A stretch of 64,000 nt of DNA from Rapana venosa (taxonomy: Eukaryota > Mollusca > Gastropoda > Neogastropoda > Muricidae): the NCBI GenBank assembly GCA_028751875.1, contig CM054157.1, positions 2,944,408 to 3,008,407 of the forward strand, given 5' to 3'. This document shows, one piece after another, positions 55,696 to 64,000 of the stretch. Within the stretch, counting starts at the first letter, position 1. The number at the start of each line of letters is the position of its first letter. A model generated the notes under the pieces. It searched no databases, had not been told where the DNA came from, and saw only the letters and a list, made by a program, of their open reading frames with translations. A program made the translations under genes and the position numbers.

Positions 55696-55847
55696 GACAT
55701 GCAGCACAAAGGAGATATATACCAAGAATTATCGTGTAGGATTGCATTTCAGCTGGGGGGGTCGGGGGGGTGGTTTCTGGGGATTTTTGGTGGGGGGGTT
55801 TTTTTTTGGGGGGGGAGGGGGGGATTGTGATTGGGTTTGGTTTTTTT

Positions 55848-56262
55848 TCTTGTTGTTCCTCAGCCAGAGCTCCAAGGTTCACTAATGGTAAGATTTTGGG
55901 TGTGCGACCGTTTTTTGCCCACCATTAAGGTAGCCGCATTCCATCTTCAGCGATGTTTCAGGATTGAGCCCCTGAGCTAAACAGCAACACCAACTGCATT
56001 CCCCCCAAAAGTCCTTTTTGGATGAGACTATGAATCAATGCCCCATGTGCAAACACACACAGAATGTCTTGCACACATGCTGTAACCCATTCCGCCTTTT
56101 GGAAGAGTAGGCCATATTGTGCGGGTGGGGAACAGATAATAAGAATTGACAAAACAGTATGCAGACTGGTGTCATGATTAGACATCATTTTTGAAGTAAA
56201 TGGTGGCAGATGCAAAGCTCACCATTGGCGAACCTCTTCACTGTATCCGAGGAAATGCAAAA
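55848..56262. mobile_element. T2 piece (minus) followed by SINE-1 body with T2 (plus)
   Basis: 55848-55955 is a minus-strand T2 (GTTCCTCAGCCAGAGCTCCA). 55985-56262 is a plus-strand diverged linker, body and T2 (GATTAGACATCATTTTTGAA). The two T2 tails flank the body in opposite orientations. Poly-G runs lie at 55756-55818. Confidence 0.75.
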
Positions 56263-56399
56263 AAAAACTGAAAAAAAATCAACCAAGCAATCCATGTGTA
56301 TTAATAGACAGATGGGTTCTTTATTTCTTTTATTAGTTTTTCATTTATCTCCCAAATCTCTCTCTCCTCTTCTCTGCATTCCCTTAACAGATGGGGTGT

Positions 56400-56735
56400 G
56401 TAGTGCCTGGTCTTTGCCTGTGCTTGTCATTTTGCAGGAGGTCTACCTGCCGGCCTCAGCAGACACATTCCAACTTCAGAGCAGCTCATTTCATTGTACA
56501 GGCTGCATGCTGGGTATGTTTGTGTTTCTGTAACGCAACATATGCTGACATAAATTACAGGATCTTTAACGGGCATGTTTGACCTCATACATGTGTACAT
56601 GTAATGTATACAAAGAGAATTAGGGCACAAGCAGGTCTGCACTTGAAGTTGACCTGGGAGATTGTTAAAATGCCCATCCTTCATTCATCAGACTGATGAA
56701 TGCCCATCCTTCATTCATCAGACTGATGCCGAGCC
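56400..56735 (-). mobile_element. SINE-F copy with an internal 29-bp duplication
   Basis: GTACAGGCTGCATGCTGGGT, ACAGGATCTTTAACGGGC and CATACATGTGTACATG. AATGCCCATCCTTCATTCAT + CAGACTGATG occurs twice at 56672-56730. The head is largely lost. Confidence 0.8.
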
Positions 56736-56739
56736 TGTC

Positions 56740-57265
56740 TCACATATAATTCCATTGTTTGTTTCTGATTCACAATTACATGTTTAGCTGCACATGCAAA
56801 CAAACAATCACAAAAATCATCAGGAGCAGAATTTCTTTTTTTATCATTTCAAAAGATTTTATTCACAAGAGCAGATATGGATAAAAAGCAAAAAAAGGCG
56901 ACAATTATGCCAGGTACTCATGAAATATATTTGTTTTAAAAAGCTGTATTTCACCATAGCAGTATTTGGCACACATTTTCAATCAAACATAATATGGATG
57001 GTTCATTGAAGAAAATTTTTTTTTTTTTAAATAATACAACTGATAATACTTTTGACATGGAAAAGAAATAAGTTAAAACAATACATAGGAATAAGTTAAA
57101 AACAACAGAACATAGCCAAGTAAGACGATTAGATCTGTTGGTTTACAATCATGCTGGAAACTTTTTATTTTTATTTGTTAGATCATCATGTAAAACTGCC
57201 TACTGTAAGCATTTTGGGAATATCAAAAGGAAACGAATACATATATAGACAGGGCGGGGGTTGCT
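56740..57265. other. AT-rich intergenic sequence
   Basis: No gene or recognised repeat is seen. Confidence 0.6.
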
Positions 57266-57267
57266 GC

Positions 57268-57340
57268 TTTTGTGGCAAAGCGCCTTGATTTGTTTTTGCA
57301 AGATATAGCGCTATATAAATTCCATTTATTATTATTAAGA
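57268..57340 (+). mobile_element. T3-type element, variant
   Basis: AAGCGCCTTGATTTGTTTTT, GCAAGATATAGCGCTATATA and AATTCCATTTATTATTATT. Confidence 0.85.
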
Positions 57341-57344
57341 TGTT

Positions 57345-57515
57345 CTTTTCAGGGAAGGCAGCCCCATGTTATGCAAAGAAATCTGCTATGGCTAGCAAGT
57401 TTTATCATTTATTTATTTATACCACTTTAAGTCATGGCAGATTTCTCTCTGTGTGTGAAATTCAGGCTGCTCTCCCCAGGAAAAGCGCGTCGCACCACCC
57501 ATTCATGGAAAGCGG
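57345..57515. repeat. rep-E inverted pair
   Basis: 57345-57393 is a plus-strand rep-E (GGCAGCCCCATGTTATGCAA, AGAAATCTGCTATGGC). 57430-57512 is a minus-strand rep-E (GCAGATTTCTCTCTGTGTGT, GGCTGCTCTCCCCAGGAAAA). The arms could pair around a loop of about 35 bp. Confidence 0.75.
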
Positions 57516-58095
57516 TATACACACATTTTCAAATTCCCTCAAAACTCTGCTTTTCCCAGGCAGTGGGAACTCTTCTTCGTCTCGTTTAGCTTCTCACTCC
57601 AGTATTTCATTGAAATTTAAATGCTCTTTTCTTTTATTCAAAGCATATACTATGTTTTGTAACATCTTTTTTCCTGATCCAAGTTGGGGGGTTTTTCATT
57701 GAAATTTCAGCATTCCTTAGTTCTTTTTGTTTCTACCATACATTAAAGGTATTATGAGTGTTAACGACTTGTGTGTAAGTGCTCAATTCATTCTTGCAAT
57801 CAAAGATCGCTCTGCACTGTACAGCAACATCATTACAACACATTTCCACATATAAAATTTGGGCTTTTGTGGTTTCTTAATGGAAATCAGTGGAGGGGGA
57901 ATCACAAATATCTAGCTTCCTTGAAGGATGCACCACCTATAGGCCCGACAGATTACTCTTTCATAAAATCTTATCCATTTCACCATGACCATCACTGTCA
58001 TATCATGACCATCACTGTCAATATCATCACCGTCATCATCGTCATGCGTTCAAGGCCACATGACAGGGAGACAGAAAACACAAAATAATGTCATA
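57516..58095. other. AT-rich intergenic sequence
   Basis: Short repeated CATGACCATCACTGTCA units at 57984-58020. Nothing else is recognised. Confidence 0.6.
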
Positions 58096-58303
58096 ATAAT
58101 AATAATAATGTATGGAATTTATATAGCGCTGAATCTTGTAAAGCAACAAATCAAAGCGCTCAGATTACTTTTTTATTTTATTTTAAAATTTATGCGTGTG
58201 TATGCGGTTTTGTAAATTTTGTCATCTGTTCCCACCGGCACACAATGGCCTACTCTTTCGAACAGTGGAACAGGATTTAACATGTGCGCAAGATGTTCTG
58301 CAG
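58096..58303 (-). mobile_element. SINE-1 body with T3 at its 3' end
   Basis: 58098-58165 is a T3 element ((AAT)n, GGAATTTATATAGCGCTGAA). 58190-58303 is a clean minus-strand body (GTGTATGCGGTTTTGTAAAT to CAAGATGTTCTGCAG). T1 is absent, so T3 follows the body directly. Confidence 0.85.
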
Positions 58304-58404
58304 CAGGAGAACAAAAACTTAAAGCCTGACTCAAATGACGCGTTACATAAATCTTCACTGGGACATAAACTTAATCACAACAACAACCAAATAACACACA
58401 AAAG

Positions 58405-58928
58405 GGGGTGACGGGATAGCCAAGTGGTTTGTGTGTTGCACTCATGATCTGATGACCTGGGATTGACTCACCACCATGGCATCATTTATGGGGACCTTTC
58501 TGTACCAATCCCACTCCCCGTAAAGCCCTTCATATAAGGCGATGTCCCCAGCGTGAACATGCACAGAATATCTTGTGCACGCTTTGAAACACGCTCTGCC
58601 TATCAAAAGAGTAGGCCATTGAGTGCTGGTAGGAACGGATGACTTTTTTAATTGTTATTACCGCATTCACACTGGTGTTTCGTTAATACTCACTCACTCA
58701 GTCCCATGTCTCAAAGGACGTAGGGGGGACATGAGAGAAGACGCGACAGAGATCTTTTTCCATGCTTCACGATCCTGTGTGGCTAGTAGAAGGTGTTGCA
58801 GGGGTTGGGCAGTCCATTCTTTGATGTTGTCAACCCATGATTTCTTAATACATCATCCCCAAAAATGGTTGCATTTGCAAAATCTCACCATAGCTGAATC
58901 TCGGAGCTCTAGCTGCGGAACAACAACA
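58405..58928 (+). mobile_element. SINE-1, head A and tail T2, split by a LINE fragment
   Basis: GGGGTGACGGGATAGCCAAG head, diverged body, CACACTGGTGTTTCGTTAAT start of T2, LINE fragment, then CAAAATCTCACCATAGCTGA and GGAGCTCTAGCTGCGGAAC. Confidence 0.85.
58690..58850 (-). mobile_element. LINE 3'-end fragment inside SINE-1
   Basis: The minus strand encodes KKSWVDNIKEWTAQPLQHLL and ATQDREAWKKI, typical of the C-terminal end of RTE-like LINE polyproteins, and then (TCAC)n-like sequence. A short TTAATAC flanks both sides. Confidence 0.75.
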
Positions 58929-58929
58929 A

Positions 58930-59720
58930 AAAGCCCACCTAAAAATGGTTTGTTTTTTCTTATTCCTGGAAAGCAAAAAGCAAACAACTTCAAATCAATG
59001 ATAAATAAGCAAGCTTGTGGAACTTGGTGTAAATAAAAGGAACCACAAACAATTGAGAAATTCCATTATGTCATTAACATCCAACAATTCCTGATTAAAA
59101 AATTTTTTTTTTAAATGATTATAAAATGTGTATAATCAAAACAGAAATTGGATAAGAGTGACAGGATATAAATTCTTGCAAGTAATTTTTTTTTCCTCAG
59201 TTAAGGAACACTGTATAAATAAAGCAATACTTACAAATCATAGATATGTATCACATAATTATATTAAAAAAATATCACATATGTAAACAAGTATCATACT
59301 GTGATTTCTTCAGTTTAACATCTTTTCACATCTAGTGATTATAAACAAATATTATACTGTCATGATCAGCGTCAACCAACGCACTGTGCTAATTTTACAA
59401 AGAACTGCAAAGAAACACTCTGTTTTAAACAAAAATAGTAATAAAAAGAATCATTACAGAAATAAACGTCCTATAAACAGCCATACTTGACAAAAAATGT
59501 GGTTATTTTTAAATCTACAACACTTCTGTAACAAAATGTTAAAAGTTGCTTTTCTCAGGGTTGGCATGTTACAAACAAATGTACATCATCAACTGAACAG
59601 CACTGTTACAAGGGGTGGTGGGTGGGAGAGAAAAAAATGGAACGCTAATGCTGTTATGTACCGTCAACAACAATAAAGACAGAACGCTAATGCTGTTATG
59701 TACAATCAACAACAATACCA
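58930..59720. other. AT-rich intergenic sequence
   Basis: No recognised gene or repeat apart from homopolymers; two ACGCTAATGCTGTTATGTAC copies at 59642 and 59682 form a short tandem duplication. Confidence 0.6.
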
Positions 59721-59721
59721 A

Positions 59722-59848
59722 CGTGGCTGACAACCTAAAAGCCCACGGCATGTCCCTCCTCCAGGCTACACGCCTCGCTGCCGACAGACAGCTATATCTC
59801 CCCGCGACGCCTCCGAGTATAAGCAGAAGACAAAAGTAAGTAAGTAAC
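59722..59848 (+). mobile_element. LINE-R2 3' end
   Basis: VADNLKAHGMSLLQATRLAA and DRQLYLPATPPSISRRQK, stop, then (AAGT)n. Direct relative of the R2 end at 17150. Confidence 0.9.
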
Positions 59849-60805
59849 AACAATACCAACAAACAAAAAAGAGAATCGATTCTAAATCATTACTCATGCC
59901 TCCACACTCCCCTCCACCACCCCTTTTAGCTATGAGAGTGATTTTTTTTTAACAGAATCTTTAAAAAAAATGTAAACAAAAAACAAAACAAAAACTAATG
60001 TCAGGTGTCTCTACAGAAACTCTGAACTTTTGGGGTTTTTGTGCTTTTCTATTGTGTTGCATTGTACTGGATTATGCTGCATTGTATTATGTTGTACTGT
60101 GTTGTATTACTTTACTAAACTGTGGTGGGTTATACTGTTTTGTGTTATGCTGCACAGCATTGCAGAGCATTTTATGCAGTTCAAACAACAACAAAAAACA
60201 ATAACTTTTTTTTTTACAGTCACAAAGAAAAGTAGTTTGATTTAAGAATAAAACTATTTAAAATAAAAACAAAAATTTGCACCTTCCTTATGCTTGAATT
60301 ATGTATCTAATTAATTACTTTTTTAAAAGTTTGAACAATAAATAGTGCACAGCTAACTCAATGGCAGGATTTAAAAAAAAAATTATTTTAAAGACTACAA
60401 TGCAAAGATCCACTCCCTCCACCCCCGACATACAAATTCAGACAGATATGTTGCATGTAAAATTCTGTGGACCAATTGTGGTGCTCAAAAAAAGCTGAAA
60501 ACTCCCTCACACAAAAGAATGAAATATAGGTAAAGAGCAACAAGGGTAAATATCACAATAATTTTACAACATACCACAGAATATAACTTGTCTGCAGAAG
60601 TCAGTATTTGTTGTTTAAGCCATAGTTCGACTAAATACATAAGCATAGACAATGAGGGAGACAGAAGGCTCAATATACAGGCTGGACATACAGACATGCT
60701 GATAAAATAATACAACGAAATGTAATGCTGACATTCATAAACAAAAAAGAAATCTCATTTTTGGATCTTTTATCCTGGAATTATCTAGAGCTGAGGTAGG
60801 TAACG
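59849..60805. other. AT-rich intergenic sequence
   Basis: 60050-60175 is an irregular TGTATTGTGTTGCAT-type pentameric repeat related in style to 35190. The rest has no recognised element. Confidence 0.6.
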
Positions 60806-61089
60806 GTAAAGGTGTCCCATAACCTGTAAGGTCGTAGGGGAGCGAGGCATCAGAGACCTCACTTCTCCAGGGGACAGCATATTGAGGGCGGTGCCCATCT
60901 CCTCTCCCTCACTGCTTTACCTTCCCTGACCCTAAAGAGGGCAGGTACCCATTTTACAGCTTGGTGAACTGGGGGAAGTGTACTGAAGCCAAGGCACGCA
61001 AATGGTCACCCATCCAAGTGGTAACCACGCTCGACGCTGCTTAACTTGGCTGGGAGAAAGTGAGTGCTCCGACCACTGAGCTGTCCCGT
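60806..61089 (-). mobile_element. SINE-5S, full length
   Basis: Read on the minus strand: ACGGGACAGCTCAGTGGTCG head, AAGTTAAGCAGCGTCGAGCG and CTTGGATGGGTGACCATTTG, body, and ACAGGTTATGGGACACCTTT end. Confidence 0.9.
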
Positions 61090-61292
61090 ATGAGGTATAA
61101 ACACACAAACCAAAAAAAAGCCCACCCTATTTATCTAAAAATGGTTATTCTATCTGTAGTGCATGTGTTCATACATGGGTTTGTCATTGTGGGATTTCTG
61201 GATGTATGATGGGAGAGGGGCTGGCATGCATACAAGAATGGCTGACAGTGTAACCAGTAAGGCCAGGGCTGGGTAGGAGATTTTTTATTTTT

Positions 61293-61590
61293 ATTTCTTT
61301 TATTTTATTCTTTTATATCGAGGATAATGGAATAAGCACTTATGTGCTTTTATTACATCCAGTCCCTGTGTGTATGCGGTTTTGTAAATTCTTTCATCTG
61401 TTCCCGCAATGGTCTACTCTTACAAAAAGCGGAACAGGATTTAATGTGTGCGCAAGATGTTCTGCGTGTGTTCACACACGGGGCCTCGGTTTATAGTCTC
61501 ATCCGAAAGACTTTTTGGGAGAGTGAAGTCTGCACTGATGTTACCTCCAGGAAAAAATATCGCCTTGAACGGGAATTGAATCGAATGGAC
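61293..61590 (-). mobile_element. SINE-1, tail T1, body, linker and start of head
   Basis: TTTATATCGAGGATAATGGA through the body to GCCTTGAACGGGAATTGAAT; breaks inside the head's B box. Confidence 0.95.
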
Positions 61591-61645
61591 AGACACCTTG
61601 TCCAGCCTAATCTTCTTGTGGAAGTTCTGTGTGATGGGAAAAATG

Positions 61646-61669
61646 CACACACACACACACACACACACG

Positions 61670-61703
<34 letters not shown>

Positions 61704-61758
61704 CTTATGATGATGATGATGTTTGTAAGTGCTGAGGACTTTCTCTGTAAAATATTCT

Positions 61759-61807
<49 letters not shown>

Positions 61808-61839
61808 ACTACTACTACTACTTCTACTACCACTACCAT

Positions 61840-61887
<48 letters not shown>

Positions 61888-61935
61888 AACTACTACTACT
61901 ACTACTACTACTACTACCACTACTACCACTACTGT
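61646..61935. repeat. (CA)n, (TA)n, (GAT)n, (CTG)n and (CTA)n microsatellites
   Basis: About 12 uninterrupted CTG units at 61770-61806 lead into CTA/CTT/CCA trinucleotides to 61935. Confidence 0.95.
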
Positions 61936-62519
61936 CTTTCCCTCATCTAAAAGCCTTTATAACTTGAGTGTATTAGTTCTTCTGATGCTAATGGGAGCCC
62001 CAAAAAATTTCATTTCACAACATGTCAAAAATCTGCTTCACTTTCAGAACTTTACTTTCAAAACAGCAACAATCTATAACACAAAACACACTCACATTAT
62101 CATGGAATAAAAGGGGGACAAAAATCTACTGTATAGTCTTCAAACATATTATGAGCACACATAAGTATAATCTTCCTCTCTCTCTCTCTTTCCCACAACA
62201 TCTCAGACAATAAATGGCAATATAAACCTCCACACACTCACTCAACCAAAAACTTCTTGCAATCTCAACAAATTAGAATAAAACAAATTTTAAAAAAAGC
62301 ATAAATGAGCTTGTATAACAAAACATAACCAAAAACATTGCACAAACATGTTGCTGCCTCAGAACGTTCCTCCCTCTGCTCCATTTCTGTTATTCCCCCT
62401 CCTTTTTGGCCCATTACCACCTCCCCCCCCCCCCCCCCCCCCCACACCCACCACACCCACTACCACCTCTTTTGCTCCCCTTGGATTTCTTGGTTAAGGC
62501 GTGAAGTCCATGCCTCTCT
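61936..62519. other. Presumed POLD4 3' flank
   Basis: AT-rich, with a C run at 62424-62442. No recognised repeat; it may contain the POLD4 3' UTR. Confidence 0.5.
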
Positions 62520-62544
62520 TCAAATGTTGTAGTCTTTCCACAGA
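62520..62544 (-). CDS. POLD4: POLD4 terminal exon
   Basis: GATTTCAG acceptor, one base of the Ser codon, LWKDYNI, TGA at 62522-62520. Only 25 bp of coding sequence, too short for ORF detection; recognised by the SLW-x-x-Y end. Confidence 0.88.
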
Positions 62545-62803
62545 CTGAAATCAGTAAAAACAGATTATGCTGCATTAGTGTACGAGTCCTCACATTCTGT
62601 TGTCTCGAAGGATCATCACCAGTAAGTAGTTGTTGTCGTTGTCGTTGTCGTGGTGGTTGTTGTTGTTGTTGTTGTTGTTCTTCTTCTTCTTCTTCTTCTC
62701 TTTCTTCTTCTTCTTGTTCTCCTTCTTCTTCCTCCTCCTCTTCTTCATCTTTATCTTCTTCATCAACATCATCATCACCATCATTATTATCATCATCACA
62801 GTT

Positions 62804-62837
<34 letters not shown>

Positions 62838-63085
62838 ATATCATCATCAATGGAAAGCTATCTTTCAGCTGATTCTATGACAAGATGGATTCGTTACTGT
62901 TGTTCTTTCTTTATTTCCCCATTTCTCTCTATTCATTAAATTTCCAGCTGATTTTCTTACCCAGTATGTTATTCCACTCCAAAGTCACAAGTCTTGGATG
63001 ATTAAATAAACAATAAAAGAGCTATCATCACCTAGAGTAGTTTCCTTCAAACAGAGAATTATGTCAGGGACATGGAAGTATGCAG

Positions 63086-63117
<32 letters not shown>

Positions 63118-63638
63118 GAACTTAAAATGTAAATACTGTAAAAAAAAAAAAAAAGTGAAGATGAATTTCATTTATTGGATGAATGCGTCTTATATTATGA
63201 TGAACTCAGAAAAAATTTGTTATTGAAAATTAAAACCAGAGACAAAAAAACGTAAAAACTGTATAAATTAATTAAACAACATAATCACAGTTGATGTATA
63301 TATCAAGCAGACATTATAACATATGATTGTTTTGAGAAAAGAGGAAAAGAGAAGTAAAATGCAACATGTTCTTAGTGTACATCATTTTGAATCAATAAAT
63401 GTTTATAGCTGATGTTTGTTATTGCTGTGTCAAATAAGTCTACATCACTTTCATGGCAATTAAAGATTCTGAATCTGAATTACACATGCACATGCACACA
63501 CACACACACACACCAACTACACCAACCTCTGGGTATAGTTCTCATCCTTAGGATGCTTCAAAAGGATGTCTTTCACCTTGGGAGGGGGGTTCAAGCCATG
63601 TTTGTGGGCTCTCTCCCATCTCTCCAGCCTTGTTATAC
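62520..63638 (-). CDS. POLD4: POLD4, DNA polymerase delta subunit p12, last two exons
   Basis: The product is the smallest subunit of replicative DNA polymerase delta, which stabilises the holoenzyme. The exon at 63638-63527 encodes GITRLERWERAHKHGLNPPP and KVKDILLKHPKDENYTQ. Exon 62544-62520 completes the serine codon and adds LWKDYNI and TGA. Human p12 ends GITRLQRWCRAKQMGLEPPP...SLWHLYPL, so the family is clear. The reading frame crosses the splice cleanly. The N-terminal exons, including any PCNA-binding motif, lie beyond 64000. An antisense SINE-1 starts 53 bp upstream of the first exon. Confidence 0.92.
62625..62850. repeat. Trinucleotide arrays (TTG, TTC, ATC) in the POLD4 intron
   Basis: GTT, CTT and ATC runs; Leu-, Met- and Lys-rich ORFs are artefacts. 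Confidence 0.95.
62851..63526 (-). other. POLD4 last intron, unique part
   Basis: AT-rich with (CA)n at 63085-63117 and 63490-63512. No other element is seen. Confidence 0.7.
63527..63638 (-). CDS. POLD4: POLD4 penultimate exon
   Basis: TTGTGCAG acceptor with two bases of a Gly codon, 36 codons from ITRLERW to ENYTQ, two bases of Ser, then a GTTGGT donor (non-optimal). Confidence 0.93.
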
Positions 63639-63690
63639 CTGCACAATACACCGTTCACATCGATCCATACAAAACCAACATGTATTGGGG

Positions 63691-64000
63691 GGGGACGGGA
63701 TAGCCTGGTGGTTAGAGTGATGTATTTGTGATCTGCTGACCTGTGTTCGATTCTCGCCAAGAGGATTTTTCCTCTGGAGTTTACTAACATCAGTGCCGAC
63801 TCCACTCTCCCCAAAAGTCTTTCGGATGAGACTATAAACCGAGGTCCCATTTTGCAAACGCACGCAGAACATCTTGCGCACATGTTAAAACCTGTTCCGT
63901 TTTTTGGAAGAGGAGGCCATTGTGTGCCGGTGGGAATGGATGACAAAATTGACAAAACTGCATACACACGGGGATTGGATAAAAAAAAGCACATGAGTGC
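63691..64000 (+). mobile_element. SINE-1, head A and tail T1, cut by the window end
   Basis: GGGGACGGGATAGCCTGGTGG, CTGTGTTCGATTCTC B box, body and T1 to GCACATGAGTGC. Antisense to POLD4. Confidence 0.97.

Noticed and set aside
60960..61089. Possible 5S rRNA gene
   Set aside because: Only the internal part resembles 5S, it is fused to a tRNA-like leader and a repeated 3' body, and it occurs in several dispersed copies.

Overview
This is a eukaryotic genome window, not a bacterial or phage one. Genes are split by GT-AG introns, most of the DNA is retrotransposon and microsatellite, and 500 Ns mark a scaffold join. I infer an invertebrate animal, most likely a mollusc (perhaps a gastropod). 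The reasons are animal-type exosome, oxygenase and DNA polymerase delta genes, many tRNA-headed SINEs, RTE-like and RNase H-bearing LINEs, and very abundant (CA)n/(GACA)n repeats. Nothing in the window fixes the species.

Three host genes can be reconstructed by splicing. (1) EXOSC6/MTR3 on the minus strand has nine exons between 45921 and 35470 and encodes an RNase PH-fold ring subunit of the RNA exosome. (2) OGFOD2 on the plus strand has six exons from 46063 to 52576 and encodes a 361-residue 2-oxoglutarate/Fe(II) oxygenase-domain protein. Their start codons lie 141 bp apart head to head. (3) The last two exons of POLD4 (DNA polymerase delta p12) are on the minus strand at 63638-62520; the gene begins beyond the window. 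OGFOD2 and POLD4 converge. EXOSC6 shows an anomaly: the exon encoding the MPxxxQV segment lies downstream of the terminal exon, so the exon order on the scaffold is 1-7, 9, 8.

Layout. 1-16.4 kb is low-complexity sequence whose repeat copies are full of homopolymer errors; it has no credible gene apart from one possible terminal exon at 10405-10475. 16.5-25.9 kb holds SINEs and two minus-strand LINEs: R1, RTE-like and about 3.2 kb (22345-19105), and R2, split by an 874-bp insertion with a 14-bp target-site duplication (19085-17146). 26001-26500 is a gap. 26.5-30.1 kb is LINE-G, a plus-strand element with reverse transcriptase and RNase H that is interrupted by SINEs. 30.1-35.4 kb is SINEs, tandem repeats and another poor-quality patch. 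35.4-45.9 kb is EXOSC6, 46.1-52.6 kb OGFOD2, 52.6-62.5 kb intergenic repeats and 62.5-64 kb the end of POLD4.

Repeat names used below. SINE-1 has a conserved body of about 120 bp (ATAAACCGAGGCCCCGTGTG through TGTGCCGGTGGGAAC). It carries either tRNA-like head A (GGGACGGGATAGCCTAGTGG) or tRNA-like head B (AGGATGGTTAAGACGT). It carries one of three tails: T1 (AGCACATGAGTGCTTATTCC, then ATAAAAGAATAAA), T2 (AAATCTCACCATTGGTGAAC, then GGAGCTCTAGCCGAGGAAC) or T3 (AGCGCTATATAAATTCC, then ATT repeats). SINE-5S is a separate family with a 5S rRNA-like segment. SINE-F has a third tRNA-like head. rep-C, rep-D and rep-E are shorter families without an obvious head. LINE-H is an RNase H-type LINE next to EXOSC6.
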